From: Deltaproteobacteria bacterium
Lineage (GTDB): Bacteria; Desulfobacterota; Desulfobacteria; Desulfobacterales; UBA11574
Length of the DNA: 7,619 nucleotides
Assembly (NCBI GenBank): GCA_019313505.1
Contig: JAFDBA010000178.1
Span: forward strand, 1 to 7,619
Direction of reading: 5' to 3'
Position numbers and translations under genes: made by a program. Of the stretch, positions 1 to 5,260 are shown piece by piece (positions within the stretch are counted from its first letter, which is position 1; each line of letters begins with the position of its first letter). The notes below the pieces were generated by a model, which was given only the letters and a program-made list of their open reading frames with translations, was not told the DNA's origin and searched no databases.

Positions 1-136
1 TTTCTATACTTTTGCTTGTGCTATAAAAAAAGACGGCTCCGCATTTTTCGTTCGTTTTTTTCTCCCATAAGGATTCATATCAAAACATGAAATATCATAC
101 GATTTTATATCCTTTTCCATGATAAATTTCCCAAAT

Positions 137-197
137 AAAAAAGCCAGGAAGGTCTTTTCCCCATTTCTGGAGCAAAATGCCTTCGTGGCTTTTTTTT
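137..197 (+). terminator. Rho-independent terminator, possibly bidirectional
   Basis: An A-run plus GCCA (137-146) pairs with TGGC plus a T-run (186-196). The stem continues as GAAGG with CCTTC after one G-G mismatch, and the T-run ends the structure. The A-run on the left means it could also terminate leftward transcription. It most likely closes a transcript entering from the left of the window. Confidence 0.6.
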
Positions 198-369
198 AGT
201 GGCAAAACCACCGCTGACAACCTTGAAAAAGGCTGTTCGCTCAATGGTCTTTATATTTTGTCAGTATGTTGTAACAAGTTTGATTGACTAACTATCACCT
301 TCGGGTGATTATTAAAAACAATTAAATAGTCAATTCATAACATCGTGTCAATATGTTTTATTGTTTTCA

Positions 370-472
370 GACGCGGATTTCACCCCCGTGAAATTTGCTC
401 CGTATTTCATCCCAGTACGATCTCCCGGATTAAAAATATTTTTCTTTTTTAAAAATCCGTGCAATCCGTGTC
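370..472. repeat. Inverted-repeat element, copy 1 (ACACGGATT family)
   Basis: The left end GACGCGGATTTCAC and the reverse complement of the right end, GACACGGATTGCAC, match at 12 of 14 positions. The right arm contains the double motif AATCCGTGCAATCCGTGTCC (453-472). Just inside the left end, ATTTCAC and GTGAAAT form a short hairpin around CCCC. The same end sequences recur at 3147-3271 and 5037-5173, so this is one member of an interspersed family. It has no coding capacity and resembles a MITE or REP-like element. Confidence 0.6.
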
Positions 473-611
473 CAAAATTATAAATCTTTAAAAGACTACA
501 AAACCTACTTGAAAATGATTTGTTTTTGTAATATGAAATTAATATTAAAATTCAAGCAAGAAGCTTGTTTCAGATTAAAATAGTCAATTTAATACAGATA
601 AAAAAATAAAC

Positions 612-664
612 CGCAAACATAAATGGTATTATGAAAATACCGCATGTTCATGCGGTTTTTTGCG
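612..664 (+). promoter_or_regulatory. Candidate attenuator leader ending in terminator hairpin before the ABC ATPase gene
   Basis: CCGCAT (640-645) and ATGCGG (650-655) form a stem with a four-base loop, followed directly by a T-run (656-661): a textbook terminator, ending about 18 bp before the start codon at 680. Upstream sequence can form competing pairs. ACCGCA (610-615) can pair with the same TGCGGT (651-656) used by the terminator, CGCAAA (612-617) can pair with TTTGCG (659-664), and GGTATT (625-630) with AATACC (636-641), which overlaps the terminator's 5' arm. This allows alternative folds, as in attenuators or riboswitches. It may instead simply terminate upstream transcription. No known riboswitch consensus was recognised. 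Confidence 0.45.
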
Positions 665-679
665 TTTCTGGAGAGTGTT

Positions 680-1408
680 ATGAATCCGGATGATAATAGT
701 AGGCTGATCATAAATCTTGAAGGCATATTCTTTAAATATCCCGGCACAAGCGAAAATGTCATTGACAACCTTGACCTGGAATTTTACCGTGGAGACCGGA
801 TCGGCCTTATGGCGCCCAATGGCAGCGGCAAAACCTCGCTGTTTCACATTATCATGGGGCTTTTAAAACCGAATGCCGGCAATATTAGAATTTTCGGCAA
901 ACCGGTAATTACGGAAAAGGATTTTAAAAAAGTCCGTCTCAGGATCGGCCTGCTTTTTCAAGATGCCGACGACCAACTGTTCAGCCCAACTGTTTTGGAA
1001 GATGTGGCTTTTGGTCCCCTGAACCTGGGTAAAACCCCTGATCAGGCAAAAAAGATTGCAATAGACACCCTTTATGAACTGGGACTGGATGGTTTTGAAC
1101 ACAGGATCACGTACAAACTTTCCGGCGGAGAAAAAAGACTGGTTTCCCTGGCAACAGTTCTTTCCATGAAGCCTGAAGTCCTGCTGCTTGATGAACCAAG
1201 CAACGGACTTGATGAAAAAACAAAAGCAAGGCTTATTGATGTGCTGGCTAATCTTGATCTTTCCTATATATTGATATCCCATGAAAGCGATTTTCTTTAT
1301 GATCTGACAGATTCCATTTATACGATGGAAAACGGAAAAATTATTCCAGGTGAAAAAATACATCGACATCTTCATACTCACCCCCATATAACTCACGGGC
1401 AGAAGTAA
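680..1408 (+). CDS. nikO: Nickel/cobalt ECF transporter ATPase (NikO/CbiO-like) with His-rich tail
   Basis: ATP-hydrolysing subunit (242 aa) of an energy-coupling factor importer, expected on the cytoplasmic face of the membrane with NikM/NikQ-type partners. Visible motifs: Walker A APNGSGKT at residues 45-52, Q-loop Gln94 in LLFQDADDQLF (typical of CbiO/EcfA), signature LSGGE at 147-151, Walker B LLLLDEP at 167-173 with catalytic Glu172, D-loop NGLD, and switch His201. The C-terminus alternates histidines (H228, 230, 232, 234, 236, 239), suggesting nickel or cobalt binding. The start at 680 is preferred because GGAGAG lies 6 bases upstream; the in-frame ATG at 644 lies inside the terminator hairpin and adds a non-homologous 12-residue extension. 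No transmembrane partner is adjacent. An IS66 element begins 8 bp after the stop. The substrate (nickel rather than cobalt) is inferred from the tail and the NikL-like gene nearby. Confidence 0.85.
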   Translation: MNPDDNSRLIINLEGIFFKYPGTSENVIDNLDLEFYRGDRIGLMAPNGSGKTSLFHIIMGLLKPNAGNIRIFGKPVITEKDFKKVRLRIGLLFQDADDQLFSPTVLEDVAFGPLNLGKTPDQAKKIAIDTLYELGLDGFEHRITYKLSGGEKRLVSLATVLSMKPEVLLLDEPSNGLDEKTKARLIDVLANLDLSYILISHESDFLYDLTDSIYTMENGKIIPGEKIHRHLHTHPHITHGQK

Positions 1409-1547
1409 CAAAATTCGTACGTATTCAGGGGGAACAAGGCAAAGTGCTAACCATCTAAAATTATAGACAATTTTGGCTACTTGTAACCGCTTGAAATAAT
1501 TGTAAAAAAATCTAGACTTCTCATTTTCTATATGTTATGCTTCCAGC

Positions 1548-1682
1548 ATGGAAGCAAAAAGACCATTTTCTCAGCTCGATTGGTTCTCTACACCAGAATC
1601 TGTTGGAAGCATAAAGACCATTTTCTCAGCTCGATTGGTTCTCTACACCAGAATCTGTAAGGGCCTACATAGTCCATCTTGA
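1548..1682 (+). pseudogene. Displaced original 5' end of the IS66 transposase gene
   Basis: The ATG at 1548 reads MEAKRPFSQLDWFSTPES, matching a plausible native N-terminus. When the duplicated copies are removed, this runs on as VRAYIVHLEQLIEQMQQRL into the transposase frame. A 55-bp tandem duplication shifts the frame after residue 18, and translation stops at TGA 1680-1682. A second, 80-bp duplication would restore the frame (55 + 80 = 135, divisible by 3), but the stop comes first. The 44-residue product is therefore a broken fragment. Confidence 0.65.
1549..1658 (+). repeat. Tandem duplication of 55 bp (1549-1603, 1604-1658)
   Basis: Two adjacent copies are identical except for one base (A to T, giving GCAAAAAG in the first and GCATAAAG in the second). 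The unit starts with TGGAAGCA and ends with AATCTGT. Because 55 is not a multiple of 3, it frameshifts the transposase gene near its original start. Confidence 0.9.
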
Positions 1683-1807
1683 ACAACTAATCGGACAGAT
1701 GCAGCAACGGCTGGATCTGCTTGAGAACCAGAATCTGTAAGGGCCTACATAGTCCATCTTGAACAACTAATCGAACAGATGCAGCAACGGCTGGATCTGC
1801 TTGAGAA
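1647..1807 (+). repeat. Tandem duplication of 80 bp (copies start at 1647 and 1727)
   Basis: The copies match over about 81 bases with one difference (G at 1694, A at 1774). The unit begins ACCAGAATCTG and ends TTGAGA. It partly overlaps the second copy of the 55-bp duplication, so two independent duplication events are nested. 80 is not a multiple of 3. The first copy has a TGA (1722-1724) in the frame of the transposase body, so that frame is open only from 1725. Confidence 0.9.
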
Positions 1808-3113
1808 ACGCACTGAAAAACTTGAAGCTCAGACCAAAAAGAATTCTCAAAATTCCAGCAAACCGCCATCTTCTGATAGTCCTTTCAACAAACCAAAAAA
1901 GAAAACCAAAAAGAGGAAGCGAAAACGTGGCGCCCAGAAAGGGCGAAAACGTGGCGCCCAGAAAGGCCACAAAGGGCATCAACAACAGATGCTGGAACCA
2001 ACCAAAATTGAAAACATTATCCCCGAAGGTTGCGACTGCGGCCGATTGGTTATAGATCCTGACAGCATAAAGCCCTTTTATACGCATCAACATATTGAAT
2101 TGCCTGAAATCAAAGTCGATGTAACTCATTACATTCTGAACCAGGGCAAATGCAAATGTTGTGGAAAAACTGTTAAAGCCAAAGTTCCATCTGAATTTAG
2201 TAGCGGATATGGCCCAAGGCTATCGGCGGTAATTGCCGAACTGTCTGGTTCCCATGGCGCAAGCAGAGAAACAGTACAGGATTTTTGCCATTCGGTTTTA
2301 GGGTTTCCAATTTCAACCGGCGGTATCCAGCGGGTTATCGATCGAACATCCCAAGCTATTGAACCCATTTACAATGAAATTGGAGATCAAGCCCGAAAAG
2401 CAAAAGTAAATGGCGTTGATGAAACATCCTGGTTTCAGTCCGGCAAACTGCAATGGCTATGGACCATGGCAAATAATGTCGTTGCCTTTTTTATGATCCA
2501 TCCCAATCGGTCCAAAGAAGCTTTTTTACAGCTAATTGACGATTGGAAAGGAATTCTTATCAGTGACGACTACGGAGTATATGTCAATTGGGTAAACAAA
2601 AGGCAAAGGTGTTTAGCACACTTTATCCGAAAAGCCAAAGGCTTGGCCGAAAGAGAAAATGAATCGATAAAGGCTTTCGGCGAAAACATTTTAAAGGAGC
2701 TACGGTTGCTTTGTCACTGGGCTAAAAAACCTCCCGATCAAAAACAGTGGGCCAATTTTTATTCAAGATTCCTTTTGCTTTTAATGCTCTATGAAGGTGC
2801 GGATAACGATGCTGGCCAGCTTGCACGTTCCATTGGCAAAGAACTTGAATCTCTATGGGTTTTCCTTGATGAGAATGGTGTAGAACCTACCAATAACCGT
2901 TCCGAACGAGCATTAAGGTTTGCCGTATTGTGGCGAAAGCGTAGCAATGGAACCCAAAGCGACAAAGGCAACCGTTGGGTAGAGCGCATCCTCTCTTTAA
3001 AACAAACCTGCCGTATGAGAGCTTTGCCAGTATTTCCTATTCTTGTTAATGCTATTGATGCCTATTTCAAAGATCAAACCCCTAATTTACAGTGGGTCGC
3101 CGCAAATTACTAG
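1779..3113 (+). CDS. IS66-family transposase, N-terminally truncated
   Basis: DDE transposase (444 aa from the first available ATG) for movement of the surrounding IS66 element. In order: a remnant of the N-terminal leucine-zipper-like helix (LLEKRTEKLEAQTKKNSQNSSKPPSSD), a very basic linker containing two RKRGAQKG copies (49-64), a zinc-finger region with Cys85/87 and Cys125/127/128, and the catalytic core with Asp214 (NGVDETSW), Asp263 (ISDDYGVY) and Glu376 (NNRSERALR). About 33 residues that would precede Met1 in an intact gene are lost because tandem duplications broke the 5' end. No ribosome binding site precedes 1779 and there is no ATG, GTG or TTG between the in-frame stop at 1722 and 1779. 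The catalytic core looks intact, but expression and activity are doubtful. Confidence 0.8.
   Translation: MQQRLDLLEKRTEKLEAQTKKNSQNSSKPPSSDSPFNKPKKKTKKRKRKRGAQKGRKRGAQKGHKGHQQQMLEPTKIENIIPEGCDCGRLVIDPDSIKPFYTHQHIELPEIKVDVTHYILNQGKCKCCGKTVKAKVPSEFSSGYGPRLSAVIAELSGSHGASRETVQDFCHSVLGFPISTGGIQRVIDRTSQAIEPIYNEIGDQARKAKVNGVDETSWFQSGKLQWLWTMANNVVAFFMIHPNRSKEAFLQLIDDWKGILISDDYGVYVNWVNKRQRCLAHFIRKAKGLAERENESIKAFGENILKELRLLCHWAKKPPDQKQWANFYSRFLLLLMLYEGADNDAGQLARSIGKELESLWVFLDENGVEPTNNRSERALRFAVLWRKRSNGTQSDKGNRWVERILSLKQTCRMRALPVFPILVNAIDAYFKDQTPNLQWVAANY
1919..1966 (+). repeat. In-frame 24-bp tandem duplication in the transposase gene
   Basis: Two perfect 24-bp copies (1919-1942, 1943-1966) encode two RKRGAQKG-type octapeptides in the basic linker. 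The frame is kept. It is the third tandem duplication within about 420 bp of this gene. Confidence 0.9.
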
Positions 3114-3146
3114 CTATGCCCCCTGAACAATTACTTATATGTCATA

Positions 3147-3271
3147 GACACGGATTACACAGATTTACACGGATTTTTAAAAATATTATAAATTTTATCG
3201 AGTGGGACCTTCTTGCATTACAAGAAACGCAAAATTGTTATACTCAATTCAATCCGTGTTAATCCGTGTCC
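3147..3271. repeat. Inverted-repeat element, copy 2 (ACACGGATT family)
   Basis: The left arm GACACGGATTACAC continues to a second ACACGGATT (3167-3175). The right arm holds AATCCGTGTTAATCCGTGTC (3251-3270), its inverse. Internally TTCTTG and CAAGAA form a small hairpin (3213-3223 region, five-base loop). It starts 12 bp after the IS66 right end and ends 20 bp before the first NAS-like gene, so it forms nearly all of that gene's upstream region. Its end sequences differ from the IS66 ends, so this IS is not the likely source of its mobility. Confidence 0.65.
3218..3244 (+). promoter_or_regulatory. Weak candidate promoter for the NAS-like operon inside repeat copy 2
   Basis: TATACT (3239-3244) matches the -10 consensus at 5 of 6 positions. 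A poor -35 candidate TTACAA (3218-3223) lies 15 bp upstream. If real, the repeat element supplies the promoter of the downstream genes. The evidence is only motif similarity in AT-rich sequence. Confidence 0.25.
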
Positions 3272-3291
3272 AATAATCAGAAAGTAAACCC

Positions 3292-4176
3292 ATGCATGAT
3301 ATTAATTTTACCCACGAGCACGAACTTAAAGAACATGATTTTTTAGGCTGCTGTAAGGATTGCCAGGCCAGCCTGGATATTATAAAACCCCACATCATGG
3401 GATTTGCCAAGCGGATTAAAAAATATACCCGAAAGATGCTGGCGGCACTTAAGCCTGACGATCTTTATAGGCTCTATCAGCTCATAGATGATCTGGCCCA
3501 CATGGAAACCGGCACGCATCTTGCCGGACTGATCCTGGACGAGCTGGATATCCGGCGGGAACTCCCGGTGATCCGTTCCTATTATTCTGCATTTTTCAGT
3601 ATCCATGAGAAACATCTGGCAGAGGAGTTGCTCAAATCGGAAGCCCCGTGGGAAACTCTGAAATCTTTTCCCCTTTATCCGCGATATGAAGCCCTGGTGA
3701 GAAATCAAATCGAGGCTGTACATACCGCGCCCGGCAGCATACTGGCCTTTATCGGATGCGGTTTTGTGCCCATGAGTCTGATTCTCATGAACCGTCTTTA
3801 CGCCATCAGTTCCATGGGCCTGGACAACTCTGCCGAAACCGTCAATTTGTCAAAAAAGGTTATCCAATGTCTTGGACTGGAAAAAGAAGTCGAAATTATC
3901 CAAGGGGATGAATCCAGGCTTCGGGATCTTGATTGGGATCTTGTGCTGGTTGCAGCCCTGGCGGAACCCAAGGCCCGTATCTTCCAAACGCTTCGCAAAA
4001 TTCTGAAAGAACGTAAAGAGCATGTTCCTGTTATTTTCCGGACATACACCGGAATGCGCGCCGTCCTGTATGAACCGGTTCAACCCGGCGATATTCAAGG
4101 ATTCACAATTGTCAAGGAGATTCTTCCCACAGGGCGGGTTAATAATACAACCGTTTTTGCGGAGTTGGATGAATGA
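3292..4176 (+). CDS. Nicotianamine synthase-like protein (NAS copy 1)
   Basis: A 294-aa member of the nicotianamine synthase family: SAM-binding enzymes that transfer 3-amino-3-carboxypropyl groups from SAM, releasing methylthioadenosine. Visible: a helical N-terminal domain, FPLYPRYEALVRNQ (126-139), a Rossmann glycine motif GCGFVPMS (155-162, the family's GxGxxPxS), GLDNS with Asp178 at the end of the second strand, LVLVAAL, then RTYTGMRAVLYEPV and a VNNTTVF ending, both close to plant and archaeal NAS. At the position where copy 2 has Glu117, this protein has Gln139. The first 25 residues are rich in His and Cys (H8, H10, H15, C20, C21, C24), which is not usual for the family as I know it. 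The start at 3292 has only a weak upstream purine run (AGAAAG). The gene overlaps copy 2 by ATGA. The exact substrate is unknown: nicotianamine or a staphylopine-like product is possible. Confidence 0.8.
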   Translation: MHDINFTHEHELKEHDFLGCCKDCQASLDIIKPHIMGFAKRIKKYTRKMLAALKPDDLYRLYQLIDDLAHMETGTHLAGLILDELDIRRELPVIRSYYSAFFSIHEKHLAEELLKSEAPWETLKSFPLYPRYEALVRNQIEAVHTAPGSILAFIGCGFVPMSLILMNRLYAISSMGLDNSAETVNLSKKVIQCLGLEKEVEIIQGDESRLRDLDWDLVLVAALAEPKARIFQTLRKILKERKEHVPVIFRTYTGMRAVLYEPVQPGDIQGFTIVKEILPTGRVNNTTVFAELDE

Positions 4177-5027
4177 AAGAGAACGAATTCGAGTCAATCA
4201 AAGATGAGTTTTTGGATATTTATGCCGTCATCTGCGATCTAACGGATGATGAAATTCTTAACGGTCCTGAAGATATCTTCCGTTCTCATTTTGAAAGACT
4301 GCAACGCCTAATCGCAAGGAATGTTGAAGATCATCTGGCGGACGAGCTGCTTTGCGACCGGGAATTCCGGTCGATCACAAAACACATCTCCCATCTAAAA
4401 ACACTTAACGGGCTTAGAATGGAGATCAAGTGTGCACAGTCTATTATCGCCGCCCCCGATCCGTGGATCGCCGTCCAGGGTTTTATCTATTATCCTAATT
4501 ATCTCCGGCTGGCGGATATGGAATACCGGGGAGCAGGGCTGAAACCCGGAGACCGGGTGGTGTTTCTGGGGAGCGGCCCGTTGCCCCTCTCCCTTATCTG
4601 CCTTTGCAAACAATACGGTGTCCAAGGCATCGGCATCGAACAGGTTCCGGAATATGCGAAGCTTTCCCAAAAACTTGTTGAAGCCCTTGAATTAACCGAA
4701 CACATTCAAATTGTTCAGGGAAACCATTTTTCTTTGCCGCTTAATGAGGAATGCATGCTTGTGATGGTTGCCGCCGATGCAGGTCCCAAGGATGAAATCT
4801 TTACACATCTTGCAAAAACGCTTCCGAACGGAGCAAAACTTTCTTACCGAATCTATGAAAAAGGTTTAAGACGACTTATGGATGACCAGGCGGCTTTCGA
4901 CCCTCCTCCTACGTTTAAGGAATACTTGCGCATCCGCCCGGAACCACCGGTGAATAATACTTCGGTTTTTCTTGTAAAAGATATCAAGCGACAACGTATG
5001 AACTTAGCGTCCTTCGGGCAAACTTAA
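4173..5027 (+). CDS. Nicotianamine synthase-like protein (NAS copy 2)
   Basis: A 284-aa NAS-family protein, paralogous to but strongly diverged from the preceding gene. FIYYPNYLRLADMEY (104-118) and VVFLGSGPLPLS (129-140) match the plant and archaeal NAS core very well, including Glu117, which corresponds to the glutamate treated as catalytic in the archaeal enzyme. The two copies align without gaps from F104/F126 to the GxGxxPxS motif. The C-terminal part is less canonical: the RxxxGxRxxLYxPV stretch kept in copy 1 is here YRIYEKGLRRLMDDQ. VNNTSVF is retained and a 20-residue basic tail follows. The start ATG overlaps the stop of copy 1 (ATGA) with GGAG 8 bases upstream, so the two are translationally coupled and probably made in fixed ratio. 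Confidence 0.8.
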   Translation: MKENEFESIKDEFLDIYAVICDLTDDEILNGPEDIFRSHFERLQRLIARNVEDHLADELLCDREFRSITKHISHLKTLNGLRMEIKCAQSIIAAPDPWIAVQGFIYYPNYLRLADMEYRGAGLKPGDRVVFLGSGPLPLSLICLCKQYGVQGIGIEQVPEYAKLSQKLVEALELTEHIQIVQGNHFSLPLNEECMLVMVAADAGPKDEIFTHLAKTLPNGAKLSYRIYEKGLRRLMDDQAAFDPPPTFKEYLRIRPEPPVNNTSVFLVKDIKRQRMNLASFGQT

Positions 5028-5067
5028 AAAATCTCTGACACGGATTTCACTGATTACACTGCCCTTT

Positions 5068-5097
5068 ATTTCATAAATGCGGCAGCATTTATGAAAT
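5068..5097. repeat. Perfect 13-bp hairpin inside repeat copy 3
   Basis: ATTTCATAAATGC (5068-5080) pairs fully with GCATTTATGAAAT (5085-5097) around a four-base loop GGCA. There is no following T-run, so it is not a canonical intrinsic terminator. Confidence 0.75.
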
Positions 5098-5107
5098 GTA
5101 ACCATTA

Positions 5108-5132
5108 TTTGAACAATGAACCATTGTTCAAA
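5108..5132. repeat. Perfect 11-bp hairpin inside repeat copy 3
   Basis: TTTGAACAATG (5108-5118) pairs fully with CATTGTTCAAA (5122-5132) around a three-base loop. With the previous hairpin and the terminal repeats, copy 3 can fold as a three-armed structure on either strand. Confidence 0.75.
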
Positions 5133-5188
5133 CAACATAAACCTAATCCGTGGCCATCAGTGTAATCCGTGTCTAAAAAGGAAATTCC

Positions 5189-5255
5189 TATACTATGGAC
5201 TTAGGGGCTTCGCCCCAACTGGCCTCCGGCCTGGAGGGAATATTGGAGTAGGGAG
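5189..5255 (+). promoter_or_regulatory. Structured 5' leader of the PLP enzyme gene
   Basis: A TATACT box (5189-5194) precedes two GC-rich hairpins: GGGGC-TTC-GCCCC (5204-5216) and CCTCC with GGAGG (5223-5227, 5233-5237). The ribosome binding site GGGAG (5251-5255) follows, five bases before the ATG. The GC-rich block contrasts with the AT-rich surroundings. It may be a protective or regulatory leader, or another small interspersed repeat. The second hairpin does not cover the ribosome binding site. Confidence 0.35.
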
Positions 5256-5260
5256 ATTGG

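Larger units (their letters stand above)
1..608. other. Noncoding, repeat- and hairpin-rich region
   Basis: No open frame of credible length or composition is present on either strand here. It is AT-rich and holds an intrinsic terminator (137-197), a UUCG-loop hairpin (stem 294-299 with 304-309) inside a wider inverted repeat (283-290 with 327-334), the inverted-repeat element at 370-472, and a small hairpin (553-557 with 563-567). The motif ATAGTCAATT occurs twice, near 326-335 and 579-588, on either side of the repeat element. Whatever gene the 137-197 terminator serves lies left of the window. Confidence 0.6.
1417..3134 (+). mobile_element. IS66-family insertion sequence (single-ORF, ISBst12-like), decayed
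   Basis: The element is about 1.7 kb. The left end GTACGTATTCAGGGGG (1417-1432) and the reverse complement of the right end GTAATTGTTCAGGGGG (3119-3134) match at 13 of 16 positions and start with GTA as IS66 ends do. Inside is one IS66 transposase frame and no tnpA/tnpB accessory genes, which fits the ISBst12 subgroup. IS66 elements usually make 8-bp target duplications, but the flanks here (CAAAATTC on the left, TTATATGT on the right) do not match, so the target site has decayed or recombined. It lies 8 bp beyond the ATPase gene's stop and separates that gene from the NAS-like pair. Confidence 0.8.
5037..5173. repeat. Inverted-repeat element, copy 3 (ACACGGATT family)
   Basis: The left end GACACGGATTTCACTGAT and the reverse complement of the right end GACACGGATTACACTGAT differ at one of 18 positions. 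This is the best-preserved terminal repeat of the three copies. The interior has two further perfect hairpins, listed separately. It starts 9 bp after the stop of NAS copy 2 and lies between the NAS genes and the PLP enzyme gene, where it may act as a terminator, an RNA processing site or an mRNA stabiliser. Confidence 0.7.

Noticed and set aside
119..199. A 26-codon frame starting at ATG 119
   Set aside because: It is almost wholly made of the terminator hairpin 137-197, has no ribosome binding site, and its composition follows the stem arms.
480..680. A cobalamin or NiCo riboswitch upstream of the ATPase gene
   Set aside because: Neither conserved core was recognised; only a generic terminator with alternative pairings can be supported.
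863..1411. A 182-aa minus-strand frame
   Set aside because: It lies antisense to the clear ABC ATPase gene, with composition dictated by that gene and no recognisable domain.
1767..2129. A 120-aa minus-strand frame
   Set aside because: It is antisense to the transposase gene, and its repeated FLGATFSP segment is only the complement of the 24-bp tandem duplication.
1417..3134. IS66 accessory genes tnpA and tnpB
   Set aside because: There is no room or frame for them between the ends; the element has a single transposase gene, as in ISBst12-type members.
1409..3142. An 8-bp target duplication flanking the IS
   Set aside because: The flanks CAAAATTC and TTATATGT do not match.
370..5173. The ACACGGATT repeats as a CRISPR array
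   Set aside because: The copies are far apart, inverted rather than direct, with unequal interiors, and there are no cas genes.
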